From: Acidobacteriota bacterium
GTDB taxonomy: Bacteria; Acidobacteriota; Terriglobia; UBA7540
NCBI GenBank assembly: GCA_021784615.1
Contig: JAJYHU010000168.1
Location: 1-5,639 of the forward strand
Direction: 5' to 3'
Length of the DNA: 5,639 nt
Shown: piece by piece, positions 1 through 5,639 of the stretch
How positions within the stretch are numbered: the first letter of the stretch is position 1
Layout: every line of letters starts with the position of its first letter
Translations under genes and position numbers: made by a program
The notes under the pieces: model-generated
Databases searched by the model: none
The model's input: the letters and a program-made list of their open reading frames with translations, nothing else
What the model was told of the DNA's origin: nothing

Positions 1-562
1 AGGAGGTTTCCACCCGCGAGCGAAACAGCGCCAGGCTGTGCGTCATCGTCCAGTATTCATACACGGCTTTCAAAAAATAGAAATTGTCGTCCAAAGGCGG
101 ATACTTGCCGAAAGGATGCCCACCTTGCTTGACGCCCGTATCGTAAGTGCCCGGATAAAAAGTAGGCTTGCCGTTGAATTCAATATGGTCGGGAACCGTG
201 TAAGCCCGGATGACCACTCCGGGACGAACGTGCCAGCCTTTCGGCCCCTGAGTAGCCGCTGACATCAGGCGAATCCAACCCTCAAGTTCTGCGGGCGGAA
301 TAAAATCTCCGCCCAGCATCATCACCGCATCGCGAACCCAAAACGCCGGGTAGCCCATGTTGCCGCCGGGAACGTGCAGCGTGTAGGGCGTGGCATTGCG
401 CCACTGGCCCTCAGAGTGGCCCGCAGCCAAGCGAGCGGATTCAACAATCCGCCGGGCCTGATCGCGGAGAAAGGCGGTGTCCGATCGATTCAACACCGGC
501 CGCGCGCCCTGAGCGGCGCTGAGCGGCGCTGCCAAGAACAGGAGGGCGAATAGGTATTTCAT
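1..562 (-). CDS. Secreted six-hairpin glycosidase-like protein, N-terminal part (runs off left edge)
   Basis: The minus-strand frame is open from an ATG at 562 to the window edge, giving 187 codons with no stop. The start is supported by an AGAAGG-type ribosome binding site about 9 nt upstream. Residues 1-17 form a signal peptide (MKYLFALLFLAAPLSAAQG), so the product is probably exported. The mature part begins with a helical stretch (about 26-48). It then shows an aromatic-rich FWVRDA motif at 74-79, as seen in (alpha/alpha)6-toroid hydrolases such as glucoamylase-, trehalase- or debranching-like proteins, and a second candidate active-site region PPLDDNFYF at 155-163. Its family is known for cleaving glycosidic bonds, but the specific GH family and substrate cannot be assigned from this fragment. 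It lies 43 bp downstream of the DtxR-family gene on the same strand, suggesting co-transcription. An exact 10-bp tandem duplication lies inside the signal-peptide codons. A non-enzymatic (alpha/alpha)6 protein is possible. The coding call is solid and the function moderate. Confidence 0.72.
   Translation of the reverse strand, partial: MKYLFALLFLAAPLSAAQGARPVLNRSDTAFLRDQARRIVESARLAAGHSEGQWRNATPYTLHVPGGNMGYPAFWVRDAVMMLGGDFIPPAELEGWIRLMSAATQGPKGWHVRPGVVIRAYTVPDHIEFNGKPTFYPGTYDTGVKQGGHPFGKYPPLDDNFYFLKAVYEYWTMTHSLALFRSRVETS
511..530. repeat. Exact 10-bp tandem duplication within signal-peptide codons
   Basis: The unit GAGCGGCGCT occurs twice back to back (511-520 and 521-530). It falls in codons for the end of the signal peptide of the minus-strand secreted protein. 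Ten is not a multiple of three, so loss of one copy would shift the frame and meet a TGA at codon 21. The two-copy state is therefore the one that keeps the gene open. Confidence 0.85.
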
Positions 563-605
563 GGATTGCTTCCTTCTTCCGTCCGGTCAACCGCCATTCA
601 AAGAC

Positions 606-1289
606 TCACAAGGAGCGTCGCCGCGCGGCGCGGGCCGGCAAACGGGAGACCCAGATCTTGGCGGCGGCGGCCTCGCCAAGCGTGGCGGCTTTGCCGTCCA
701 ATCGCAAGCTCAGCGTGGAATCATAATTCCGGCCGAGCACTTTGATCTGGACGCCCGGGCGGATTCCCAATCCGTCAAAATACTCAAGGAGCTTGCGGTC
801 CCGCTCGTGCATGCTGTCAACCCGCACCAATTCGCCCGGCAACGCCTCCCACAAGGGCTCAAGGCCGAGCCTTCGCCTGGCGGAAGCGCTCTTGTTAACT
901 TGATTGCCGTGCGGACAGGAGCCTTCCCTTCCCACCTTCTCGATCAGTTTTTGCTCCAGGTCCTCGGAAACCGAGTGCTCCAGGCGCTCGGCCTCGTCAT
1001 GCACCTTGTACCATTCCATGCCCAGGATTTCGAATAGGAACCGCTCAATCAGGTGGTGGCGAAGCCGCAGCTTGTCGGACACCTTGCGCCCCGCGGCGGT
1101 CAGCGTGATTCGGCCCTTGCGGTCCACTTGCGCGAGCTTGTCGCGATGAAGCCGCCGCAGCGCCAGAGCCACCGCCGGAGGAGAAACGTCCAACCAACGC
1201 GCAATCGTGGCGGCGATGGCGGCGCCTTCTTCAGCCTCGGCCTCGGCAATGGCCTTCAGGTAATCTTCTTTGGAAACGGTCAGTCTCAT
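606..1289 (-). CDS. DtxR/MntR-family metal-dependent transcriptional regulator
   Basis: This 227-residue protein has the three-domain layout of long DtxR-type repressors. A winged helix-turn-helix spans about 1-72 (KEDYLKAI start; recognition helix near SPPAVALALRRL). A metal-binding and dimerisation domain covers about 73-130, with VHDEAERLEH at 96-105 and CPHGN at 125-129. A C-terminal FeoA/SH3-like domain covers about 150-216. By alignment with DtxR and MntR, likely metal ligands are D9, H78, E82, H97, E101, E104 and H105. E101 replaces the DtxR cysteine and D9 its methionine, as in MntR, which suggests Mn(II) or Fe(II)/Mn(II) sensing. In the family, metal-loaded dimers bind palindromic operators and repress transport genes. 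The start fits the family's N-terminus, but its ribosome site is weak (AGGG only 3 nt before ATG). The gene is divergent from a TonB-dependent receptor and upstream of a secreted protein gene. The family call is firm; metal and targets are inferred. Confidence 0.95.
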   Translation of the reverse strand: MRLTVSKEDYLKAIAEAEAEEGAAIAATIARWLDVSPPAVALALRRLHRDKLAQVDRKGRITLTAAGRKVSDKLRLRHHLIERFLFEILGMEWYKVHDEAERLEHSVSEDLEQKLIEKVGREGSCPHGNQVNKSASARRRLGLEPLWEALPGELVRVDSMHERDRKLLEYFDGLGIRPGVQIKVLGRNYDSTLSLRLDGKAATLGEAAAAKIWVSRLPARAARRRSL

Positions 1290-1297
1290 AAGCCCTG

Positions 1298-1318
1298 AGT
1301 GGCGGGCGTTCCGCCGCT
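1298..1318. other. GC-rich hairpin in the leader of the DtxR-family gene
   Basis: GGCGG (1301-1305) and CCGCC (1311-1315) form a perfect 5-bp stem around a 5-nt loop, and flanking bases extend it with one imperfect pair. In the minus-strand transcript it lies directly upstream of the weak AGGG ribosome site of the regulator gene, so it could affect translation. It may equally be chance in GC-rich DNA. Confidence 0.3.
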
Positions 1319-1387
1319 TACCCCTCCGATTGTCAGCGGGTCTTCGGAAAAAGGCAAGCCCTGGAGCACAGAGGCCAAAGCCAAGTA

Positions 1388-1403
1388 ATTAGCTTTAATT
1401 ATT
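1388..1403. promoter_or_regulatory. Degenerate second copy of the palindromic operator
   Basis: ATTAGCTTTAATTATT matches the perfect palindrome at 1411-1426 in 12 of 16 positions when aligned without gaps. The two sites start 23 bp apart, about two helical turns, so bound dimers would lie on nearly the same face of the DNA. DtxR-family proteins often bind as paired dimers, but occupancy here is inferred. Confidence 0.4.
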
Positions 1404-1425
1404 CCTATTGATTAACTATAGTTAA
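1398..1425 (-). promoter_or_regulatory. Candidate sigma70-like promoter of the DtxR-family gene
   Basis: On the minus strand a -35-like TTAACT (1425-1420) and a -10-like AATAAT (1403-1398) are separated by 16 bp. They match the consensus at 4/6 and 5/6 positions. The -35 element lies inside the perfect palindrome and the -10 inside its degenerate copy, so a protein bound to both would block this promoter. Transcription would start near 1391, leaving a leader of about 100 nt. In an AT-rich patch such matches can be accidental. Confidence 0.35.
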
Positions 1426-1426
1426 T
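1411..1426. promoter_or_regulatory. Perfect 16-bp palindrome, candidate operator for the DtxR-family regulator
   Basis: ATTAACTATAGTTAAT is identical to its own reverse complement over 16 bp. It lies in the divergent intergenic region, 122 bp upstream of the regulator start and 122 bp upstream of the receptor start, so it is exactly midway. DtxR/MntR-type operators are AT-rich palindromes whose half sites often carry TTA-type sequences, and this site suits a homodimer. It also contains TATAGT, a near -10 element, on both strands. Binding by the adjacent regulator is inference from position and symmetry. Confidence 0.55.
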
Positions 1427-1492
1427 GACCTCGGGCAAAAGGCAGCATCGCAACGCCTCTCGGAAACTCCCTGGAATCGCCCGCGGTTACTA

Positions 1493-1505
1493 AATAATGC
1501 TTATT
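1493..1505. repeat. Short AT-rich inverted repeat upstream of the receptor gene
   Basis: AATAA and TTATT form perfect 5-bp arms around a TGC centre. Directly after it, GCTTTAATT at 1506-1514 repeats the nonamer found at 1392-1400 inside the degenerate operator copy. A regulatory role is possible but not shown. Confidence 0.3.
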
Positions 1506-1532
1506 GCTTTAATTGCAACCTGTTGCTAGAAT
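1504..1532 (+). promoter_or_regulatory. Candidate promoter of the TonB-dependent receptor gene
   Basis: An extended -10 (TGCTAGAAT, hexamer TAGAAT at 1527-1532) lies 17 bp after a weak -35-like TTGCTT (1504-1509). The predicted start near 1539 would leave only about 9 nt before the ATG and would cut into the ribosome site, which argues against it. An alternative -10-like TTTAAT at 1508-1513 would give a more normal leader but has no good -35. One of the two is likely near the true promoter. Confidence 0.3.
1515..1526. promoter_or_regulatory. Inverted repeat GCAAC-CT-GTTGC next to the receptor's -10 element
   Basis: Two perfect 5-bp arms flank a 2-bp centre, immediately upstream of TAGAAT. 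A protein bound here would sit in the spacer of the candidate promoter and could repress it. Its sequence differs from the 16-bp palindrome, so a different regulator would be implied. Chance is possible at this length. Confidence 0.3.
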
Positions 1533-1536
1533 TCAC

Positions 1537-1543
1537 GAGGTGA
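1537..1543 (+). promoter_or_regulatory. Ribosome binding site of the TonB-dependent receptor
   Basis: GAGGTGA matches the Shine-Dalgarno consensus well. Its GAGG core ends 7 nt before the ATG at 1548. This fixes the start at 1548, which also places a proper signal peptide at the N-terminus. Confidence 0.75.
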
Positions 1544-1547
1544 TCGC

Positions 1548-4500
1548 ATGAAGTACCGGTTTCTTATGAGATGCTTAGGCTTGTGGGCGCTATTTTTTCT
1601 GATTCCTTCGGGAATTGCCTGGGCGCAGTCGACCACCACCGGAGCCATTGCGGGACGGGTGATTGACCCGTCCGGCGCAATAATCCGCAGCGCCACGGTC
1701 ACCCTGAAAAATGACGGAACAGGCGCCAGCCGAACCACCGTTACGGGGTCGGAAGGCTCTTATCTCTTCGCTTTCCTCGATCCCGGCAGATATAAGGTTA
1801 GCGCGAGCGCCCGTGGATTCAAAACCGCCGTTCAAGAGGTGACGGTAGAATTAGGGTTGACCCGGACTCGGGACTTTCAGCTCCCGGTCGGCGAACCCAA
1901 GCAGTCCGTGACGGTGAGTTCAAAGGCGCCTCTGCTCCAGACCGCCAACGGGAACGTTTCATCGACAATCAGCCCCCTCCAGATCTCGGAGATCCCCAAT
2001 CCGGGCAACGATCTGACCTTTATCGCCCAGATGGCTCCGGGCGCGGTGATGAATACGGAAGCAGGGAAGGGCAACGTGTCGCTCTACGGATTGCCCGCCA
2101 CGTCGAATCTTTTCACGGTCAACGGAATGAACGATATGGATCCCCTTTTGAGCGTGAACAACTCCGGGGCGACCAACCTGATGCTGGGCCTGAACGATAT
2201 CAAGGAAGCCACCGTAATCAGCAACGGGTATTCGGGAGAATATGGTGGGCTGGCTGCCGCAAACATCAACTACGTCACCAAATCCGGCGCCAACGACATC
2301 CATGGAAACGCCAACTACTACTGGAACGGCAGCGCGCTTGACGCGAACAGCTTCTTTAACAACGCCACCAATACTCCGCGCCCGTTTGTGAACGCCAACC
2401 AGTGGTCGGCCTCCCTGGGAGGCCCCATCCACAAAGACAAAGCCTTCTTTTTTGTCGATCAGGAAGGACTACGGGTCCTGGTCCCCACCAGCGTGGAAGC
2501 ACAGGTTCCCACACCAGCTTTTGAGCAGGCCACGATTTCCAACCTGAATTCCCTGGGGCTGAATAACTCCGTCCCTTTTTACCAGAAGATTTTTGGCCTT
2601 TATAACAACGCACCCGGAGCCGGCCGGGCCCAGGATGTGCTGCCAGCGCACGGCTGCTCAAACGTAACCGCTCTTGCGCCCGGCGTTCCGTGCGCGCTTG
2701 CGTATCGGTCCACGGTCAGCCAGCTTACGAACGAGTGGATTCTCAGTTCGCGCCTGGATTTCAACCTCAGTTCCACGGACAGAGTTTTCGTTCGTGGCGA
2801 GATGGACCGGGGCAATCAGGCGACTCTCACCGACCCCATCAGCTCTCTTTTCAACGTGGTCAGCAATCAGCCCGAGGAACAGGGCCAGGTGGGGTGGACT
2901 CATCTGGTGGGAAACAACAAAGTGAATTCGCTGCGCGCCACCTTGCAGTACCATTCAGCAATCTTTGGGCCTCCCAGCCTGTCGAAGGCCCTGCAAGCGT
3001 TTCCTTCAACCATGTACTTCTATGACGGCGCTCTCACCACGCTTGGCGGCAAGGACTACGGTTATCCGCAAGGGACGAAGACGACTCAATACCAGTTAAT
3101 CGACGATTTCTCCTGGCTCCACGGCAACCACAACCTGAAGTTCGGGATCAACGATGCCCGAAGCGATATCAGCAACTATGATTTTGGAACATTATCCAGC
3201 GGTTTTCTGGGAGTCTTCAGCCTGAACGACTTTTATAACGGCGGTGCCACGGGCGATCTGGTGGAACAAACCTTCCCCACCTCGCTGGTCCAGCCCTTCG
3301 CCCTCTATCGCCTGGGATTTTACGGCCAGGACGAATGGCGCGTGCGGCAGAACCTGCACCTGACGCTGACGCTGCGGGCCGATCACGCGTCCAACCCGGT
3401 TTGCCAGCACAATTGCTTTGCCCGTTTGGCCGAGCCTTTTCCTTCTCTGAACCACGATCCTTCAATTCCGTACAACAAAGCCATTCTTGTAAATCAGCAT
3501 CAGGAATTTACCGGCTTGACGGCTTTGGCTTTACAACCCCGGCTGGGATTCGCCTGGCAGCCCTTCGGCGGAAGGCACAGCATCGTGGTGCGCGGCGGCG
3601 CGGGCATCTTCTATGATGGCATTCCCGGCTATAGCGTGGAGAGCATCGCCGGAAACCCGCCCAACCGAAATGAGTTCCTGGTTTTTGACAACAACCTTGC
3701 CCCAACGGAGTCTTCCAATTTATTTGCGGACGCGGCAAACTCAAACGCCGCTTTCGTGAATGCGTTTGCAAGCGGCGGAACGCTTGCGAGCATCCAGGAA
3801 TCCCAGCCCTACTTCACGCCACCGAATGTTGCCGGCACGGCGCAAACCATTCATCTGCCTCAGTACCAGAAATGGAACCTGGAGATTCAAAAGGAACTGG
3901 GACGCAACACCCTCCTGAGCCTCAACTATGTCGGGAACCACGGCATCCACGAATTGATCCCCAACGCCTCCGTCAACGCGTATTCGTACTACGCCTCTTT
4001 CCCCGGATTGCCTTCCACCCCGCCCGACCCGCGATTTGCAACCGCCACCTATATCGACAGCGCCGGAGTGTCCAGCTACAACGGGCTGACGGCGAGCTTC
4101 CGGCACAACTTCACAAACGGCACGGTTGATGCCAATTACACTTACGGCCACGCCTTGGACATCCTGTCGAATGGCGGGACCTTGTTGCCGTTTATTTACG
4201 CGACGAATGAAAGCATCTTGTACCCTCAGAACCCCAACAACATCAGGGACAACTACGGCAATTCGGATTACGACATCCGGCATAATTTCAATCTGAGTTA
4301 CGTTTGGGATCTCCCCATTGAGCATCTCACCTCCGGCCGCATGTGGAATCATCTGGCGGCAGGCTGGCGGGTTTCCGGAACGCTCTTCGCCCATAGCGGA
4401 TTTCCCTATACGGTGCTGGATTTGCAGGCGGAAAGCACCTTGCAATACGAAAATTTTGGCGGCCCGCTCTATGCAACTTTTCTGGGCGGTCCCACCCATT

Positions 4501-4865
4501 CCTGCAAATCACCGAGCCATGCCTGTTTGAACGCCTCCCAGTTTCAAGCCTCGACGAACAATCCCAATCATTTCGGCATCCAGGGAAGAAACATGTTCGA
4601 GGGGCCGGGCTACTTCAACACCGACTTTGCAATCAGTAAGGTCACTTCACTGCCGGGATGGGAAGCAGCAAAGCTTGCGCTCGGTTTCCAGTTCTACAAT
4701 GTGCTGAATCACCCGAACTTCGACCAGCCCATCGCCAATTTGTACAGCACCCAGTTTGGAAGCATTCTCAACACGGTCAGTTCTCCAACCAGCATCTTCG
4801 GATCAGGCCTGGGCGCGGACGCATCTCCGCGGCTGATCCAAGTCCACGCTCAACTCATATTTTGA
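1548..4865 (+). CDS. Oar-like TonB-dependent outer-membrane receptor with carboxypeptidase-regulatory-like domain
   Basis: This 1105-residue protein starts with a signal peptide (hydrophobic about 10-25, likely cut after AWA at 26). A carboxypeptidase-regulatory-like beta-sandwich follows at about 31-113 (GAIAGRVIDPSGAIIRSATV, later GSYLFAFLDPGRYKVSASARGF in part). A plug domain covers about 125-245, with VNGMND at 191-196 and an EYGG...NINYVTKSGAND segment at about 231-250. The rest is a long beta-barrel ending in a terminal phenylalanine (HAQLIF), the usual outer-membrane assembly signal. Such receptors move large substrates across the outer membrane using TonB-ExbBD energy; Oar-type members are abundant in Acidobacteriota and their substrates are mostly unknown. 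The mature protein has just six cysteines in three close pairs (370/382, 619/623, 986/993). No SusD-like partner is visible. It is divergent from the DtxR-family gene across a palindrome-rich region, so metal-dependent control is possible. Substrate (metal chelate, glycan or peptide) is unresolved. Confidence 0.95.
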   Translation: MKYRFLMRCLGLWALFFLIPSGIAWAQSTTTGAIAGRVIDPSGAIIRSATVTLKNDGTGASRTTVTGSEGSYLFAFLDPGRYKVSASARGFKTAVQEVTVELGLTRTRDFQLPVGEPKQSVTVSSKAPLLQTANGNVSSTISPLQISEIPNPGNDLTFIAQMAPGAVMNTEAGKGNVSLYGLPATSNLFTVNGMNDMDPLLSVNNSGATNLMLGLNDIKEATVISNGYSGEYGGLAAANINYVTKSGANDIHGNANYYWNGSALDANSFFNNATNTPRPFVNANQWSASLGGPIHKDKAFFFVDQEGLRVLVPTSVEAQVPTPAFEQATISNLNSLGLNNSVPFYQKIFGLYNNAPGAGRAQDVLPAHGCSNVTALAPGVPCALAYRSTVSQLTNEWILSSRLDFNLSSTDRVFVRGEMDRGNQATLTDPISSLFNVVSNQPEEQGQVGWTHLVGNNKVNSLRATLQYHSAIFGPPSLSKALQAFPSTMYFYDGALTTLGGKDYGYPQGTKTTQYQLIDDFSWLHGNHNLKFGINDARSDISNYDFGTLSSGFLGVFSLNDFYNGGATGDLVEQTFPTSLVQPFALYRLGFYGQDEWRVRQNLHLTLTLRADHASNPVCQHNCFARLAEPFPSLNHDPSIPYNKAILVNQHQEFTGLTALALQPRLGFAWQPFGGRHSIVVRGGAGIFYDGIPGYSVESIAGNPPNRNEFLVFDNNLAPTESSNLFADAANSNAAFVNAFASGGTLASIQESQPYFTPPNVAGTAQTIHLPQYQKWNLEIQKELGRNTLLSLNYVGNHGIHELIPNASVNAYSYYASFPGLPSTPPDPRFATATYIDSAGVSSYNGLTASFRHNFTNGTVDANYTYGHALDILSNGGTLLPFIYATNESILYPQNPNNIRDNYGNSDYDIRHNFNLSYVWDLPIEHLTSGRMWNHLAAGWRVSGTLFAHSGFPYTVLDLQAESTLQYENFGGPLYATFLGGPTHSCKSPSHACLNASQFQASTNNPNHFGIQGRNMFEGPGYFNTDFAISKVTSLPGWEAAKLALGFQFYNVLNHPNFDQPIANLYSTQFGSILNTVSSPTSIFGSGLGADASPRLIQVHAQLIF

Positions 4866-4870
4866 TTTAG

Positions 4871-4911
4871 AAAAAAAGGCCGAATCGGCGCGCAGGGTTC
4901 GCCCGAATCAC
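4871..4911 (-). terminator. Probable intrinsic terminator of the HNH gene
   Basis: On the minus strand the sequence reads through GCCGATTCGGCC directly into seven T residues (complement of A7 at 4871-4877). A compact stem GCCG/CGGC with a 3-nt loop is possible. An alternative longer stem pairs GGGCGAA with TTCGGCC with one mismatch. It lies about 30 bp past the HNH stop codon. No comparable T-tract follows a hairpin in the plus direction, so the receptor gene's own terminator is not evident; only a small GGG-TTCG-CCC hairpin (4896-4905) is seen. Confidence 0.55.
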
Positions 4912-4938
4912 CGGCGAGCAGAGCCCCTTCGTTTTCCG

Positions 4939-5472
4939 TCAATAGAAAAGGTATTTGCGCCAGCGCTCGTCCGCGCGCCCGAGCATTCGCATGATGTGGC
5001 GGCTGGTGTGGAGAGTGAAAGGCCGTGGCTGCCGCCGCAGCTTCAGTCCCGCATCCTCCGGCAAGCGATTGCCCTTGAGGGTGTTGCACTTGTGGCAGCA
5101 GGCGACAAGATTATCCCAATCCGTGTGGCCGCCCTTCGAGCGCGGAATAATATGGTCAAGCGTGAGCTCGGCGGCCGGCAGGGCGCGCCCGCAAAACTGG
5201 CACGTGTAACGGTCGCGCATCAGAATGTTTTTGCGGGAAAGCGCGCGGGTTTGGTGTGGAATGCGGCGAAATTCCGTAAGCCTGATCACGGACGGGATGC
5301 GGAAGGCGACCCGGGTAGAATGGATGAAACTGCCGTTTTCTTCCTCGGTGGTGGCAGTGCCCTTCAGCACCAGAACCAACGCCCGCCGGGCCGCAGTAAC
5401 GTTAATCGGCTCATACGTAGCGTTGAGCACCAGAACCGGAGCTTGCAACAGGCGTTCGCGATCCGCCGCCAC
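4939..5472 (-). CDS. Stand-alone HNH endonuclease family protein with CxxC zinc site
   Basis: This 177-residue protein belongs to a widespread bacterial HNH group. It opens with a conserved N-terminal segment (LNATYEPINVTAARRALVLVLKG, in part, at about 16-38), precedes the nuclease with RKNILMRDRYTCQFC, and carries the HNH fold at about 88-135. Zinc ligands are predicted as C91, C94, C126 and C129. D106-H107 form the catalytic DH, followed by N121 and N130, so the HNH residues look intact. Members cut or nick DNA in the ββα-metal fold, but the biological role of this group is unknown. The start is GTG at 5472: a GAGAGG ribosome site lies 7 nt upstream, and no ATG occurs between it and the upstream in-frame stop. 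There are no phage or transposon genes nearby. It converges with the receptor gene and has its own candidate promoter at 5516-5545. Confidence 0.92.
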   Translation of the reverse strand: MAADRERLLQAPVLVLNATYEPINVTAARRALVLVLKGTATTEEENGSFIHSTRVAFRIPSVIRLTEFRRIPHQTRALSRKNILMRDRYTCQFCGRALPAAELTLDHIIPRSKGGHTDWDNLVACCHKCNTLKGNRLPEDAGLKLRRQPRPFTLHTSRHIMRMLGRADERWRKYLFY

Positions 5473-5515
5473 TGCCTCACCTCTCAGGAAGCATCCAATC
5501 CCTTGCTAAAATCCA

Positions 5516-5545
5516 ATTATGTCCAGTCCCGGCCGAGTTCGTCAA
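5516..5545 (-). promoter_or_regulatory. Sigma70-like promoter of the HNH gene
   Basis: On the minus strand, -35 TTGACG (5545-5540) and -10 CATAAT (5521-5516) are separated by 18 bp. Each matches the consensus at 5 of 6 positions. Transcription would start near 5509, giving a leader of about 37 nt that contains the GAGAGG ribosome site. The -10 overlaps the stop codon of the probable upstream gene, so the HNH gene may be expressed on its own or as part of an operon. Confidence 0.5.
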
Positions 5546-5639
5546 TATCCGCCGCGGCCGCGGCATCACCCATATCCGGAAACTGGGGCGTCGCGCGGGC
5601 CAGCGCCAGGGCAAAAACGGTTCCGGAACCGGCCTGTTT
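5517..5639 (-). CDS. C-terminal end of an unidentified protein (runs off right edge)
   Basis: A minus-strand frame is open from the right edge to a TAA at 5519-5517, giving 40 codons ending in DIDELGRDWT. The residue mix (hydrophobic VFALALARATP, then an acidic Ala-rich helix) looks like a normal protein end, and about two thirds of its codons end in G or C. I do not recognise the family. Its stop lies 44 bp before the HNH start on the same strand, so they may form an operon. The opposite strand holds an overlapping open frame starting at 5519, but that product is rich in Pro and Arg and looks like a shadow. The short length limits certainty. Confidence 0.5.
   Translation of the reverse strand, partial: KQAGSGTVFALALARATPQFPDMGDAAAAADIDELGRDWT

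Noticed and set aside
561..1298. Plus-strand open frames opposite the DtxR-family gene (561-1037, 904-1149, 1053-1298).
   Set aside because: They are antisense to a clear family member with all its domains, and their products show no recognisable motif, so they are shadows.
3741..4499. A 252-residue minus-strand open frame within the receptor gene.
   Set aside because: It lies wholly antisense to the beta-barrel codons of a well-supported gene, has low-complexity Val/Arg-rich composition and no ribosome site I can support.
4879..4911. Repeated CCGAATC segments in the convergent gap as a possible mobile-element end or attachment site.
   Set aside because: The two copies are only 7-8 bp and are explained by a terminator hairpin region; no transposase, integrase or target duplication is nearby.
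4939..5472. HNH protein as part of a homing intron, phage packaging module or toxin system.
   Set aside because: It is a complete stand-alone gene with its own start, promoter and terminator, with no intron boundary, phage gene, immunity gene or secretion domain visible beside it.
5519..5639. Plus-strand open frame starting ATG TCC AGT at the right edge.
   Set aside because: Its 40 codons are dominated by Pro, Arg and Gly, and the opposite strand reads as a more normal protein end. I keep it only as an alternative in the findings.

Overview
The window looks like chromosomal DNA from an Acidobacteriota-type bacterium. The main clue is the very large Oar-like TonB-dependent receptor (signal peptide, carboxypeptidase-regulatory-like domain, plug, long barrel), a family strongly expanded in that phylum. 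Moderately high GC and a stand-alone HNH protein of a common soil-bacterial type agree with this. The assignment is an inference from gene style, with no marker gene to prove it.

Layout from left to right. (1) Positions 1-562, minus strand: the N-terminal 187 codons of a secreted protein resembling (alpha/alpha)6 'six-hairpin' glycosidases, cut by the left edge. (2) Positions 606-1289, minus strand: a full-length DtxR/MntR-family metalloregulator. It lies 43 bp upstream of the glycosidase-like gene on the same strand, so the two may be co-transcribed. (3) Positions 1290-1547: a divergent intergenic region holding a perfect 16-bp palindrome, a degenerate second copy 23 bp away, further short inverted repeats and candidate promoters in both directions. 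(4) Positions 1548-4865, plus strand: the 1105-residue TonB-dependent receptor. (5) Positions 4866-4938: a short convergent gap with a likely terminator for the minus-strand gene. (6) Positions 4939-5472, minus strand: an HNH endonuclease with a CxxC/CxxC zinc site and a GTG start. (7) Positions 5517-5639, minus strand: the probable C-terminal end of another gene, cut by the right edge, with a good sigma70-like promoter for the HNH gene inside its last codons.

How it may work together: the DtxR-family regulator, the divergent outer-membrane receptor and the downstream secreted glycosidase-like protein form a plausible unit. The tandem palindromes overlap a candidate promoter for the regulator gene, so metal-dependent autoregulation, possibly extending to the receptor, is the most testable idea here. 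The HNH gene appears unrelated. I see no transposase, CRISPR array, tRNA or rRNA, and no clearly new multi-gene system. The most interesting material is the regulatory intergenic region.
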